Both the position numbers and the translations under genes were made by a program. Shown here piece by piece: positions 24,597 through 34,085 of a DNA stretch of 64,000 bases. The number at the start of each line of letters is the position of its first letter. Position 1 is the stretch's first letter. Under the pieces are notes generated by a model, which was not told the DNA's origin, did not search any database, and saw only the letters and a list, made by a program, of their open reading frames with translations. Origin of the DNA: JAABVY01 sp964627935 (lineage in GTDB: Bacteria > Zixibacteria > MSB-5A5 > JAABVY01); NCBI GenBank assembly GCA_964627935.1, contig CAZVLB010000006.1:124001-188000 (forward strand). Reading direction: 5' to 3'.

Positions 24597-25208
24597 TTAT
24601 GTTTTCAGGGTTAGAAAGTATTCATGGATCAGCGTGCTGTCGGTCAGTTCCGGATGAAATGCTGAGACCAGGATATGACCCTCCCGGGCCATTACGATAT
24701 CGCCATTGAGCTGGCCCAGTTTCTTTACATTTTTTCCGATTCTGCGAATTTTTGGTGCACGAATAAACACCATCTGGATTTTCTCACGCTTACCGTTGAG
24801 TTCCACTTCCCCCTCGCCGGTAAATGAGTTAATCTGCCGTCCGTAGGCATTGCGAGCCGAATCGATATCGATCAGCCCCAATGTCTCGATACGCTCATCG
24901 GCGGCATCCTTTCCCAGCAGAATCAGTCCCGCGCAGGTGCCCCAGACCGGATTTTTCATGCCAAATTCCCTGAGCGGCTGACGAAGCTTGTAGAGATCTA
25001 TCAGCTTGTTGATCGTTGTCGACTCACCGCCGGGGATAATCAGCCGTTTGACATGTTTCAGGTCATCCGGCGTTTTCACCAGAAGAGAATCATGCCCGAT
25101 TTTTTTCAATGCCTGCGTATGAAGCTCGAAATCGCCCTGCAGGGCCAGGATTCCGACCTCATACAGTTTCTCTTCATTCTTCACTATTTTAAGCCTGGCC
25201 TCTGACAT
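24597..25208 (-). CDS. pdxT: Pyridoxal 5'-phosphate synthase glutaminase subunit PdxT
   Basis: This 203-residue class I glutaminase releases ammonia from glutamine for PdxS. Motifs are 'GILALQGDFELHTQAL', 'RLIIPGGESTTINKLID', the nucleophile Cys in 'VWGTCAGLILLGKD', 'SARNAYGRQINSF', 'FIRAPKI' and the His-Glu of 'VSAFHPELT'. An N-terminal extension of about 15 residues (MSEARLKIVKNEEKL) precedes the usual start, and no internal Met shortens it. It follows pdxS after 72 bases, with a perfect hairpin between them. Confidence 0.95.
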   Translation of the reverse strand: MSEARLKIVKNEEKLYEVGILALQGDFELHTQALKKIGHDSLLVKTPDDLKHVKRLIIPGGESTTINKLIDLYKLRQPLREFGMKNPVWGTCAGLILLGKDAADERIETLGLIDIDSARNAYGRQINSFTGEGEVELNGKREKIQMVFIRAPKIRRIGKNVKKLGQLNGDIVMAREGHILVSAFHPELTDSTLIHEYFLTLKT

Positions 25209-25225
25209 TGTTTTTCAATCAACAA

Positions 25226-25255
25226 CGCCGGATTCAATTCATATCAAATCCGGCG
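25226..25255. other. Perfect 9-bp hairpin between pdxS and pdxT
   Basis: CGCCGGATT and AATCCGGCG enclose a 12-base AT-rich loop. The minus strand continues with TTGTTGATTG, a poor T tract, so complete termination is doubtful. It could partly attenuate pdxT or protect the pdxS message. Confidence 0.5.
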
Positions 25256-25280
25256 CATAAAGTTATATTTTCATTCATCC

Positions 25281-26165
25281 CTAACGGATCTGCAAAAGCT
25301 CATCCTCGGGAATATTGGAAAGGTCAAGCCCTTTCATGGCTGTTCCGAGATTGCGCGAAACCTCGATTAAGACCTTGGGATCCTTGAAATGAGTTGTAGC
25401 CTGCACGATCGCTTTGGCACGCACAGCCGGATCATCCGACTTGAATATGCCGGAACCGACAAATACCGCCTCGGCACCCAGCTGCATCATAAGTGATGCA
25501 TCCGCCGGCGTGGCAATTCCACCCGCGGCGAAATTGGGCACAGGCAGCTTGCCCAGCCTGGCGGTTTTCTGTACAATTTCCACCGGCACTCTCATCTCCT
25601 GCGCCTCGGACATAAGCTCCTCCGGCGCCATCTGGTTCAGCCTTCTGATATGCGACATTACCAGACGCATATGCCGTACCGCCTCGATAATATTTCCCGA
25701 TCCGGCCTCACCCTTGGTGCGGATCATTGCCGCACCTTCGCTGATACGGCGCAGAGCCTCGCCCAGGTTACGGCAACCGCATACGAAGGGTACCTTGTAT
25801 TGCCATTTATCTATATGATATCTTTCGTCGGCAGGTGTCAGCACCTCGGATTCATCGATAAAATCGACTTCCAGCGCCTCGAGCATCTGGGCCTCGGCAA
25901 AATGGCCGATCCGAACCTTGGCCATGACCGGAATAGAAACCACTTCTTTTATCTTTTCGATAACTTCGATCGATGCCATACGGGCCACTCCGCCCTCGGC
26001 ACGAATATCAGCAGGTACTTTCTCCAGCGCCATCACGGCCGCGGCACCGGAATCCTCGGCAATCTTGGCCTGATCAGGATTGGTAACATCCATAATCACG
26101 CCACCCTTGAGCATTTCGGCCAGGCCAACCTTTACCTTGTATTCATCAGTATTGCGCTTAGTCAT
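25281..26165 (-). CDS. pdxS: Pyridoxal 5'-phosphate synthase lyase subunit PdxS
   Basis: This 294-residue TIM-barrel enzyme joins ribose 5-phosphate, glyceraldehyde 3-phosphate and ammonia into PLP. Diagnostic segments include 'GLAEMLKGGVIMDVTNPDQA', 'LEKVPADIRAEGGVARM', the catalytic lysine in 'IPVMAKVRIGHFAEAQ', 'DFIDESEVLTPADE', 'PFVCGCRNLGEALRRI', 'GAAMIRTKGEAGSGN' and 'NFAAGGIATPADASLMMQLG' followed by 'AEAVFVGSGIFKS'. Length and order are standard. The product supplies PLP to NifS nearby and to SelA, so the region groups PLP supply with its users. Confidence 0.97.
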   Translation of the reverse strand: MTKRNTDEYKVKVGLAEMLKGGVIMDVTNPDQAKIAEDSGAAAVMALEKVPADIRAEGGVARMASIEVIEKIKEVVSIPVMAKVRIGHFAEAQMLEALEVDFIDESEVLTPADERYHIDKWQYKVPFVCGCRNLGEALRRISEGAAMIRTKGEAGSGNIIEAVRHMRLVMSHIRRLNQMAPEELMSEAQEMRVPVEIVQKTARLGKLPVPNFAAGGIATPADASLMMQLGAEAVFVGSGIFKSDDPAVRAKAIVQATTHFKDPKVLIEVSRNLGTAMKGLDLSNIPEDELLQIR

Positions 26166-26297
26166 TTCATGTTACCTCATTTTAAGTTTCATACAATAAG
26201 GATATATAGCAAATTTTACGTAAAAAGGAAACACTCGACTCACATATTTAAAAAAATTTCCGATGCCACGCTTAGCCTAAGCGTTATGTCGAGCTCC

Positions 26298-26786
26298 TCA
26301 ACCCGGTTTTACAGCCGGGACATCATCCTGCGCAGTAAATACGGGCTCCGGGCTGTGTTTTATGCCGGCCAGAATATAATTCAGTTTTTCCAGCTCATCC
26401 TTCTGAAAGCCCATAAATTGCGTGATACGATTACCGTTTTCATCCAGCAGTATAGTGGTAGGAACAACATTAAAATCGAATTTACGGCTGGCCACATAGG
26501 GTTTATTATCAACCAGCACCGGAAAGCTTATGCCATATTCAGAAATAAACTGCACAGCCTTGCCCGGCTCATCCTGGGCCACGCCGAAAACCTGCAACTC
26601 ACCATTTTCGAATCTTTTATGAAGCCGCTCGATGAAGGGCATGGTGAACTGGCAGGTCGGGCAGTCATGCTTAAAAAAGACCAGTAAAACCGGCGATTCA
26701 CGCAGGGCCCGGGCCAGCTTGAACTCCAGGCCGTCATAGGTTCTTAAAGAGAAATCTATTTCTTTCAGGTTTTCCGGAACAGCCAT
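26298..26786 (-). CDS. Thioredoxin-fold AhpC/TSA-family protein with CPTC motif
   Basis: This 162-residue cytoplasmic protein has the redoxin fold: 'LRESPVLLVFFKHDCPTCQF' with Cys 42 and Cys 45, 'VFGVAQDEPGKAVQFISEYG', 'FPVLVDNKPYVASRKFDFNV' and the cis-proline 'VVPTTILLDENG'. The CxxC pair points to a TlpA/ResA-like thiol oxidoreductase rather than a classical peroxiredoxin. There is no signal peptide, so the reaction would be in the cytoplasm. It stands alone between pdxS and the ABC exporter genes. The substrate is unknown. Confidence 0.85.
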   Translation of the reverse strand: MAVPENLKEIDFSLRTYDGLEFKLARALRESPVLLVFFKHDCPTCQFTMPFIERLHKRFENGELQVFGVAQDEPGKAVQFISEYGISFPVLVDNKPYVASRKFDFNVVPTTILLDENGNRITQFMGFQKDELEKLNYILAGIKHSPEPVFTAQDDVPAVKPG

Positions 26787-26882
26787 TCTAACGCCTTTCG
26801 CTTAAAACGGATACAATACCGCCTTTTAGCCATCATCACAATCATCAGACTAAAACAAGCGAACTATGCCATTGTTTCCCTG

Positions 26883-28160
26883 TTAGCGATATCGTATCCA
26901 CCTGATCATTTCCGGGACCGTGGGACGTTTGCCGTACATCAAAATGCCCACGCGGAAAATCTTTGATGCCACCCATCCCAGGACTATTATCCAGATTAAA
27001 AGCCAGCCTATGGCAGCCAGGATTTCAAAGGGAGGGATGTAAGTGAAGGATGCCCGCATGATCATCATCATTGGCGTTAAAAACGGGAAAAACGACATTA
27101 TCCGCACCCATGTCGCATCCGGGTTTTGCGCAATCGCAATCGCCAGCACAATCGGAATAACCAGGATCATCATAATCGGCCCGATCAGGTTCTGAAGTTC
27201 CTTCTCTGAATTCGCAATCGATCCGATAGTCGCAAACAGAGTTGCAAACAGAAAATATCCCAGTATGAAAAAGGCCACGAAACTGAGGAAGAATGACACC
27301 GACAAACCACGCGCATTGGCGATGATATCGGCCACAAACTGTGAACTCGATCCGATAAAGGCAAACACAACACCGAGCACAACCCACAGCACCATCTGGG
27401 TAATACTTGCCGCCCCGAGCCCCAGGATCTTGCCCATCATCAGCTGAAAGGGCGAAAGTGATGATACCAGTACCTCAATAATACGGCTGTTTTTCTCCTC
27501 CAGGACAGCGCGCATCAGATGCTGACCATAGCCGACAATTACTGAAAACAGTATCATCACAAAGGCCAGCCCGGAAAGGTACTGTGTCAGAAAATCAGCG
27601 GTATCCTGCTTGCTGCCCCTGGGACCGACCTGCTGATAATCCAGATTGACCCGCCCCGTAAGATAGCCGACTTGCTGCGGGGGCACATTGTATTCCGATA
27701 ATCTCTGTTCCTGAAGGACGCTGCTGAGACGTTCCCGTACAGTTTCCTCCTCGATAAACTTGCCCCGTTTTTTGGCATAACGTTCGGCATAGCCGGATTC
27801 CAGAAAATGTTCCGGCACAAATACATAGAAATCCAGATTTTCACTTTCTACTGCTTTATTCAATTCTGATTTCACCGAATCAGCCTGTTCTTCTGTGACC
27901 GAAATATAATTGACAATAAACATATCCTGGCCATCCGGCAGAGTACCGGTAAAGGCCCGCTTGAATTCATCCAGATGCCCGGATTCTTCATCAACGAGTG
28001 TGAATTCGATCGGATCCTTGGTTTCACGGTCAACAAACAGGGCCGGGAGAAAGATAATAGCCAGCATGAAAACCGGTGTAAGTATGGTGCCGACCAGAAA
28101 GGACTTCTTTTTGACCACCTCATTGTATTCGCGGATAATTACCGCCATTAGCTTATTCAT
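26883..28160 (-). CDS. ABC-2 type permease, NatB-like
   Basis: I choose ATG 28160 (MNKLMAVIIREYNEVVKKKS) with GGAGGTG upstream, overlapping the ATPase stop by 8 bases. The product of about 425 residues has one N-terminal membrane segment ('FLVGTILTPVFMLAIIFLPA'), a large external domain of about 150 residues, and five or six C-terminal membrane segments. Motifs such as 'VLEEKNSRIIEVLVSSLSPF' and 'LMMGKILGLGA' are typical of the YhaP/NatB branch of ABC-2 permeases, often linked to sodium export or to drug efflux. The true substrate cannot be told from the sequence. Confidence 0.9.
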   Translation of the reverse strand: MNKLMAVIIREYNEVVKKKSFLVGTILTPVFMLAIIFLPALFVDRETKDPIEFTLVDEESGHLDEFKRAFTGTLPDGQDMFIVNYISVTEEQADSVKSELNKAVESENLDFYVFVPEHFLESGYAERYAKKRGKFIEEETVRERLSSVLQEQRLSEYNVPPQQVGYLTGRVNLDYQQVGPRGSKQDTADFLTQYLSGLAFVMILFSVIVGYGQHLMRAVLEEKNSRIIEVLVSSLSPFQLMMGKILGLGAASITQMVLWVVLGVVFAFIGSSSQFVADIIANARGLSVSFFLSFVAFFILGYFLFATLFATIGSIANSEKELQNLIGPIMMILVIPIVLAIAIAQNPDATWVRIMSFFPFLTPMMMIMRASFTYIPPFEILAAIGWLLIWIIVLGWVASKIFRVGILMYGKRPTVPEMIRWIRYR

Positions 28161-29076
28161 GAAGCACCTCCGGGGGTAGATTGTCTTTTCCCACAACATC
28201 TACGAAAATGTCATGTAGTGACGGTTCCACGAACTCGAAGCGATTTATCCTGACTTTCGGCACCAGGGCCTCCAGCACCGCCTGGGGCGAGGCGCCGTCT
28301 TTGAGCTTCAATTCCACATACTTATTGTAATCGGAAACCTTCTCAACGCCGGGGAGATCTTTCAGATCGGCACTATTACCATCGAATTCGAGCACAACAG
28401 TATTGCGACCAAAACGGCTCTTGACATCGAAAAGCTTGCCATCCAACACCTTGCGGCCCTTGTTTATCAGGCAGATTTTGTCACACAGTTTTTCGGCCTG
28501 TTCCATTACATGCGTGGAAAATATGAAGGTGATCCCTTTGCGTTTCTCCTCCAGGATGATATCCTTGATCATTTCCATATTGACCGGATCGAGCCCGCTG
28601 AAAGGTTCATCCAGAATAACCAGCCGGGGGTTATGCAAAAGCGTCGAGGCAAACTGAAGTTTCTGCTGCATGCCTTTTGATAATTCTTCTACTTTCTTTT
28701 CGCGGCAATCCTCCAGCTTCACCCTCTCGAGCCAGTAGCTGATCGCATTCTCGATTTCATTTTTGGGCATGCTCTTGATCTGGCCCAGATATGTGAGCAC
28801 ATCCTTTACTACCATCTTCTGATACAGCCCCCTCTCCTCCGGAAGAAATCCGACCCGATCCTTACTGGATTCATTCAGCGTCTCGCCCATCACTTCAATA
28901 CGGCCCTGATCGGGAGCAATGATATTCATCACCATCCGTATAGTGGTTGTTTTGCCTGCGCCATTGGGACCGATCAGGCCATAGATGGATCCCTCGGGCA
29001 CGGTTAATGAAAAATCATCGACCGCCACCTTGGCACCGAATGATTTACTGATATTTTCAATTTTCAGTATCTCCAT
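28153..29076 (-). CDS. ABC transporter ATP-binding protein, NatA-like
   Basis: This 307-residue ATPase has Walker A 'GPNGAGKTT', Q-loop 'GFLPEERGLYQKM', signature 'ELSKGMQQKLQ', Walker B 'LVILDEPFSGLDP' and the switch His in 'FIFSTHVMEQAE'. The 'GFLPEERGLY' sequence and the C-terminal domain (about residues 225-307) resemble the YhaQ/NatA group. It is translationally coupled to the permease downstream. The pair makes a half-exporter with one ATPase and one permease subunit, presumably acting as dimers. Confidence 0.92.
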   Translation of the reverse strand: MEILKIENISKSFGAKVAVDDFSLTVPEGSIYGLIGPNGAGKTTTIRMVMNIIAPDQGRIEVMGETLNESSKDRVGFLPEERGLYQKMVVKDVLTYLGQIKSMPKNEIENAISYWLERVKLEDCREKKVEELSKGMQQKLQFASTLLHNPRLVILDEPFSGLDPVNMEMIKDIILEEKRKGITFIFSTHVMEQAEKLCDKICLINKGRKVLDGKLFDVKSRFGRNTVVLEFDGNSADLKDLPGVEKVSDYNKYVELKLKDGASPQAVLEALVPKVRINRFEFVEPSLHDIFVDVVGKDNLPPEVLHE

Positions 29077-29459
29077 ATGCTACCCTTTAGTTTTTATAAG
29101 TGCGCTCCAATATGCATATCATTATAAACGGAAAAATATTTTAAAGAAGTAAAAATCATCGTATCCCATCTATCCCTTATGGATATACTACTCTATTAAT
29201 AAACCAAGTGTTTCATTTGGATGAGCTTAAATGCGATTTTTGGTGGGCAACTATCAGTGGAATGGTCTCACATAATATGGGATTCAGCCCATAGTTTTTT
29301 ACCCTTTTAAACCATTGCAATTCAGTCCGAGATAAGCTAAACCCTTGACGCGTGACAGGATAGGCCAATTTTCAGAGAACTCATAATGTTGGCACGGCAA
29401 TTGATTCTCCTATTTATGAACAATGGAGGTTCCTGTTATTGAGGCAGGGAGGTTAAAAA
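29077..29459. other. Intergenic region between divergent genes
   Basis: This 383-base region separates the ABC ATPase from an orphan plus-strand gene. It holds the sigma-54-like element at 29390-29405 and, by need, a minus-strand promoter for the ABC pair that I could not define. A TTGACG at 29345 is present but lacks a good partner. No gene-like frame was seen. Confidence 0.45.
29390..29405 (+). promoter_or_regulatory. Sigma-54-type (-24/-12) promoter candidate
   Basis: TGGCACG, four bases, then TTGAT matches the sigma-54 consensus TGGCACG-N4-TTGCW with the exact spacing and one change in the -12 box. It lies 55 bases upstream of the start at 29460, with a good GGGAGG ribosome site between. 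No enhancer-binding site was identified. Confidence 0.5.
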
Positions 29460-30191
29460 ATGAGTATGCAGATTCATTCATCGAATGCGGTCACACAGGG
29501 GGCGGGCGAGCTGCTTCAGAAAAGCGGCCTGGCCATAAAACTGAACAAGGAACAGAAACCCTCGCAAAACAAAGAGGTAGAGAATCCTCACAGACAGGAT
29601 AAGCTCGAACTCACGAGTTCATCCTTAAAAGAGGAAATTGCCCTTGTAAAATCCCAGGAGTATAAACAGCAGGCCCGTAAAGCGGCACTGGATGATCTCG
29701 AGCATCGCCTGCTGCAGATTGAATCGGTACTCTATCAGGTAGCGGCCACGCTTTCATTCGATGCCGATTCGATGGAAGCAATACAGAAGAAAATCGCGCG
29801 CGAATTGAGCGGCATGCAGAATATAATCGGGGGAGTTGATCTCCCCGGAATAGAGAAAGTTGACCTGAAACTGCTGGCGGAAGAATCGCAGAAAGTCAAA
29901 CTGGATTCATCAGAAAGTGTGGCAAAGCTGCGTAAGGATCTCGGCCAGGCTACTGAAGCCGTGAAGGAGCTCAAGGAACAGGCTGAGCTTACCGGTACAT
30001 CCGACGGCGCCACAGGCAAACGGCTGGAAATCGCTCATCAAAATACACAGGCGGCATTAAGCACATATAACCCTTCGGATATTGTCGGTCAGGCGGATAA
30101 TGTAGCCCGGGCATTGAAGGAGCAGGGCGGACAGGCATTTGCCGCACATGCCAGGCTGGACTATAAATCTGTGATCAATCTTGTGGGTTAA
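29460..30191 (+). CDS. Unknown coiled-coil-rich protein behind a sigma-54-like promoter
   Basis: This 243-residue protein has a GGGAGG ribosome site 6 bases from ATG. It begins MSMQIHSSNAVTQGAGELLQ, has a Lys/Glu-rich linker, then helical segments with heptad-like spacing ('YKQQARKAALDDLEHRLLQI', 'VAKLRKDLGQATEAVKELKE'). No signal peptide or membrane span. Short N-terminal 'SSNAV' segments followed by long helices are seen in flagellar filament-associated and FlaG-like proteins, and sigma-54 often drives flagellar genes, but I see no decisive motif. Its stop overlaps the convergent stop of the next gene by 3 bases. Confidence 0.75.
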   Translation: MSMQIHSSNAVTQGAGELLQKSGLAIKLNKEQKPSQNKEVENPHRQDKLELTSSSLKEEIALVKSQEYKQQARKAALDDLEHRLLQIESVLYQVAATLSFDADSMEAIQKKIARELSGMQNIIGGVDLPGIEKVDLKLLAEESQKVKLDSSESVAKLRKDLGQATEAVKELKEQAELTGTSDGATGKRLEIAHQNTQAALSTYNPSDIVGQADNVARALKEQGGQAFAAHARLDYKSVINLVG

Positions 30192-32488
30192 TCCAGTTCC
30201 AGGATTCCCAGCATACGGAAATCGCGGTCGCCGGAAATTGTGGCGGTCGGCGCCACCCAACCCATAATCTTCAATGGATCACCCGGCATATCGCTGTCGG
30301 CATCCCACAATTCGATTCCAAACCCGAATCTCGAGCCACCCTCGGGAGCAATGCCTTTCAGATACACGAATGGTATCTTTACCTCGAATTGATAACCGTT
30401 TTCGGATTTGCGGGCGGCAAATATGGGATGAATATTTTCGCTATGATTGAAATCAAATGAACTTGAATTTACCGGCGGAAGAATCTCCAGGCGGGCGATT
30501 TTTGAGACATCCTGATCGTCGCGCCTGATAAACTGCCCCGAGCCCTCGTTCATGTCGATATACATGCGCACCCGGTCACGTTTTGTGTCGCCCATCTCGA
30601 ACAGGCGATTATCGCGCACAATCCCCATCAGGTAAAGATTCTCCTTATCATACACGGCGCGCACTTCCATAGAGAGGTCGCGGTCATCGATCCACTGATG
30701 GCCATTGACCAGAAGATCGGTGCGCCTGTCAAGAAAGAGTGTATTCTTATCCTTCCAGTCCGCAAGATCACCATCGATCATCGGCCCGCGCTTGACATCC
30801 TCGGCCGTAAGGATAATCCGACCCTCAGAGTTTAGCAAATCAATCTTGTCACGCAATTTTTTATATTTGGGGGGATCATTAAAGCTGATCATCTGACGTT
30901 CCGCTTCATCGATAAGGCGGCGTGACATCTTGGTATCACCCTGCTTTTTGAGATAATAGGCCAGCAGAAAATACAGTTCCGCCAGCTGATCGGATGAGAT
31001 TGTCAGGGTTTCAAGGCTGGAGGCGATATTCTGCAGATAATCCTTGTCATATTCGGCCGAGAAATTACCCAGCCTGCGCACCGCCTCATGAAGCTCGTGG
31101 TCATCGATATTGCTCCTGCCACCCCGACTTTCCAGATAATCTATATATGCCTTAAACGCCTGGGTATAAAAATCGGCGCTGTTGGCATAGAGCTGATCAT
31201 TGTAGCACAAATCACCCAGCCTCAGAAATGAATTGATCTCCGTCTCGGTGCCCGGATATGCGCCGGCCAGATCGGTATAGATCTTTATCTCGGAATTCTT
31301 GTCGCCCATCGTGCGGTAAATATAGGCTTTCTCGAAATAAGCCTGACGGGCCTCATTAGACTCCGGATCGTAGGTTATGATCGAATCGCGCCTGTTGAGC
31401 TGTTTCTGAAAATCAACCGGCACGACAACCATACCACCCAGCTTATCCGTAACCAGGCCGCCTATTTCGATAGATGTCCTGTAGGTTGACGGATCGACTA
31501 CCAAAAGCTTTCCGGACATTGATTCAGTCACCAGGATATTTTTACGGTCGCGGGTTAATTCAAGATCACTGCCTGATCCTGAGAATGGTACCTGTGTGGA
31601 TTCAGCCAGTTTTACCACATTGCCGTCATCACTATAATCAAAAAACCGCAAGGAAGGTCTGCCTTTATCTGAAACAAGGCATACCAGACGGGACTGATTC
31701 AGAACCTCGATTCCGGTTACATCGAATGTTGTCGAGAAAAGCCCCTTTAACGTATGATTGCCAAGATTTACCACGGCCAGTCCGGCCCCGAAGTCCAAAT
31801 CATCATCAAGACGCTTAGAGGCAATGATCAGGTCACGGCCGTCCCATGATAACTCCATATCGGTCGGATTTGCGCCGCCATAGAATGACCCCACCGTTTC
31901 GAATGTATTCAGGTCAACGATATTTACCGTGCCGGTGCGATCATCACCAACATACAGGACACGGCCGTCAACCGATACTTCCAGCGTAACCGGATTTTTA
32001 CCGACAGTGATGCCATACAACTGACGGCCATCTGCGGCATCCACCATAGTGACAGTATTACTGGCATTACGTGTTTCGCCGCCGTTGGCGATAAACAGCC
32101 TGCTGCCATCGGGCGAAAGAACAGCATCGGCTACCGGCCCGCCGGTTTCGAACTCAAACAGTTTCCGATCAACAACCGGATCGAAAACCTGGCAAAGATT
32201 TTTAATGGAGGAGAAAAGATACAGATAGCCGCGTTTCTGTATATAAACAGCCAATCCGGTTCCCTGGGCGGCGTCCAGATCGGCAACACGGGATTTCTGG
32301 TTCAGGTTGATTATCGATACGGATGATCGGCCCTCATCGTAATGTTGCGGATGGGTTATATATATCTTGTTTGTCTGCGCCTTAGCTTGATCCATCGGGA
32401 TCAGCACAAACAAGGAGATCAACAATGCCAGAAATACAATACTGAACAGCCCGTTACTTTCACCATTCTTCGAAATTTTCACGCCCAT
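30188..32488 (-). CDS. Secreted beta-propeller, TPR and CBM9-like protein
   Basis: ATG 32488 has an AGGGGGAG ribosome site, and its product of about 766 residues starts with a basic N-terminus and a signal or anchor helix ('GLFSIVFLALLISLFVLIPM', then 'DQAKAQ'). Residues about 35-360 form a YVTN-like seven-bladed propeller ('VADAVLSPDGSRLFIANGGE', 'NPVTLEVSVDGRVLYVGDD'). Residues about 375-560 look like TPR helices. The C-terminal 190 residues resemble a family 9 carbohydrate-binding or DOMON-type domain ('PMIDGDLADWKDKNTLFLD' to 'GFGIELWDADSD'). It is coupled to the amidohydrolase gene by overlap. The ligand is unknown. Confidence 0.82.
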   Translation of the reverse strand: MGVKISKNGESNGLFSIVFLALLISLFVLIPMDQAKAQTNKIYITHPQHYDEGRSSVSIINLNQKSRVADLDAAQGTGLAVYIQKRGYLYLFSSIKNLCQVFDPVVDRKLFEFETGGPVADAVLSPDGSRLFIANGGETRNASNTVTMVDAADGRQLYGITVGKNPVTLEVSVDGRVLYVGDDRTGTVNIVDLNTFETVGSFYGGANPTDMELSWDGRDLIIASKRLDDDLDFGAGLAVVNLGNHTLKGLFSTTFDVTGIEVLNQSRLVCLVSDKGRPSLRFFDYSDDGNVVKLAESTQVPFSGSGSDLELTRDRKNILVTESMSGKLLVVDPSTYRTSIEIGGLVTDKLGGMVVVPVDFQKQLNRRDSIITYDPESNEARQAYFEKAYIYRTMGDKNSEIKIYTDLAGAYPGTETEINSFLRLGDLCYNDQLYANSADFYTQAFKAYIDYLESRGGRSNIDDHELHEAVRRLGNFSAEYDKDYLQNIASSLETLTISSDQLAELYFLLAYYLKKQGDTKMSRRLIDEAERQMISFNDPPKYKKLRDKIDLLNSEGRIILTAEDVKRGPMIDGDLADWKDKNTLFLDRRTDLLVNGHQWIDDRDLSMEVRAVYDKENLYLMGIVRDNRLFEMGDTKRDRVRMYIDMNEGSGQFIRRDDQDVSKIARLEILPPVNSSSFDFNHSENIHPIFAARKSENGYQFEVKIPFVYLKGIAPEGGSRFGFGIELWDADSDMPGDPLKIMGWVAPTATISGDRDFRMLGILELD

Positions 32489-34085
32489 ATAAGAACTCCC
32501 CCTCCATGAGAGTTGCCACAATCTTGATCCCCGGAATACTCCCCGGATCGATTGTGTGAATATCCTTTTCTAATATAACAATATCGGCATATTTTCCGAT
32601 AGTTATACTCCCGAATCTGTCCTCGGCTCCCATTGCATAGGCCCCGCCAAAGGTATGAGCATAGACCGCCTGCTCGACATTGAGGCTCTCCGACGAATAA
32701 AATGCCTTTGATCTGCTGTTTTTGCGACGATTTACCGCACAATAGATATTCCATAACGGATCGGGCGGCAAAATCGGAGCATCGGAACCAAATGCCAGCA
32801 TCGCCCCGCTTTCAAGCAAACTGCGAAATGCATAGGCATAACGGCCCCGTTGTCCCCAGTACTTCGGAATCAAGGGAATATCCGGGATTATCTGGCAGGG
32901 CTGCACCGAGGCAATGATGCTGTTTTTTGCGAATCTGGGAATATCCGATTTGCGCAGTAGCTGGCAATGCTCTATACGATGACGGAAGCTCTTTTTACGA
33001 CGGCCTGTGGCCCTGATGATATTTTCCAGGACAACTGTATTGGCTTTATCACCGATCGCATGGGTGACGATATTCAATCCCGAACGAACACATTGGCGAT
33101 ACTTCTGCAAAAGCTCATCTTCCCTGAAAACCTGAATACCTGTATTCCTCTTTGAGCCATTATAAGGTTTATGCATCCAGGCTGTCTGCGATCCGAGCGC
33201 ACCATCAGCAAAAAATTTAATACCGTTGATCCACAGCCTGTCATCTCCCAGACCTGTTCGCAGATTGAGCTCAGCCACATGTTCCAGGTGCCGGGCCTGT
33301 ATATTCTGGCCAATACGGACTTTCAGGCCACGCTCCAGATGATATTTCTGCATCAGCCCGAAACCATCAATAGAATCGAATCCGCCCAGGGATGTTATTC
33401 CCAGCGTATGAAGCTTCTGTTGGGCCTCAGCGATCAGCTTCATGGCTGTTTTTTCCGATTTTCCGGGCACAATATCATGCACCAGCCCCATAGCGGTTTC
33501 TTTCAGGATACCGGTTGCCTCGCCGCTATCGTCGCGAACAATCTCGCCACCCTGGGGATTTTCCGTTTTTGAATCGATGCCGGCTTTTTTCAATGCCAGG
33601 CTGTTGGCCCAGAGAGAATGCTCATCGTAGGAAAATACAGCCGCCGGATTATGCGGCGCAATTTTATCAAGGTCCTTTTTATGCGGCCAGACCGACTTTT
33701 TCCAGCTGTCTTTGTGCCAGCCCTGGCCCACAAGCCATTCATTTTTCTTAAGTTCTTTGGCCCGTTTTTCAAGCCGATTTAAAGCTTCCTGATAAGTTTT
33801 GCATCCTCGCAGGTCAACCCTGGCCAGCGACAAAGCCCAGAACACGAAATGCATATGTGCATCGCAGAATGATGGCAATACGGTTTTGCCCAGAAGATCT
33901 ATTATCTCGAATTTCTCGGATGGCAGATGATAAAGATCATCTTCCATGCCCAGCCAGACAATCCGGCCATTCATGACAGCCATTGCCTGGTAGAATGGAT
34001 GCGATTTATCCTGGGTGTAAATTCGGGCGTTATGAAACAGGTAGTTTTTGCCCGGTTCAGCTTCCTGCAAGAATCCTCCTGTCAC
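32460..34085 (-). CDS. Amidohydrolase family protein (YtcJ-like metal-dependent hydrolase)
   Basis: A 541-residue amidohydrolase_3-type enzyme. The metal-binding His pair is in 'PSFCDAHMHFVFW', preceded by 'FHNARIYTQDKSHPFYQAMA' and 'DLLGKTVLP'. Further ligands fit 'GLNIVTHAIGDKANTVVLEN', 'FRHRIEHCQLL' and 'LAFGSDAPILPPDPLW'. The first start is GTG 34085, overlapping selB by 29 bases. A TTG at 34070 directly behind AGGAGG is also plausible. YtcJ relatives have varied amide or carbamate substrates, so none is assigned. No signal peptide, so probably cytoplasmic. Confidence 0.9.
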   Translation of the reverse strand: MTGGFLQEAEPGKNYLFHNARIYTQDKSHPFYQAMAVMNGRIVWLGMEDDLYHLPSEKFEIIDLLGKTVLPSFCDAHMHFVFWALSLARVDLRGCKTYQEALNRLEKRAKELKKNEWLVGQGWHKDSWKKSVWPHKKDLDKIAPHNPAAVFSYDEHSLWANSLALKKAGIDSKTENPQGGEIVRDDSGEATGILKETAMGLVHDIVPGKSEKTAMKLIAEAQQKLHTLGITSLGGFDSIDGFGLMQKYHLERGLKVRIGQNIQARHLEHVAELNLRTGLGDDRLWINGIKFFADGALGSQTAWMHKPYNGSKRNTGIQVFREDELLQKYRQCVRSGLNIVTHAIGDKANTVVLENIIRATGRRKKSFRHRIEHCQLLRKSDIPRFAKNSIIASVQPCQIIPDIPLIPKYWGQRGRYAYAFRSLLESGAMLAFGSDAPILPPDPLWNIYCAVNRRKNSRSKAFYSSESLNVEQAVYAHTFGGAYAMGAEDRFGSITIGKYADIVILEKDIHTIDPGSIPGIKIVATLMEGEFLYGRENFEEW

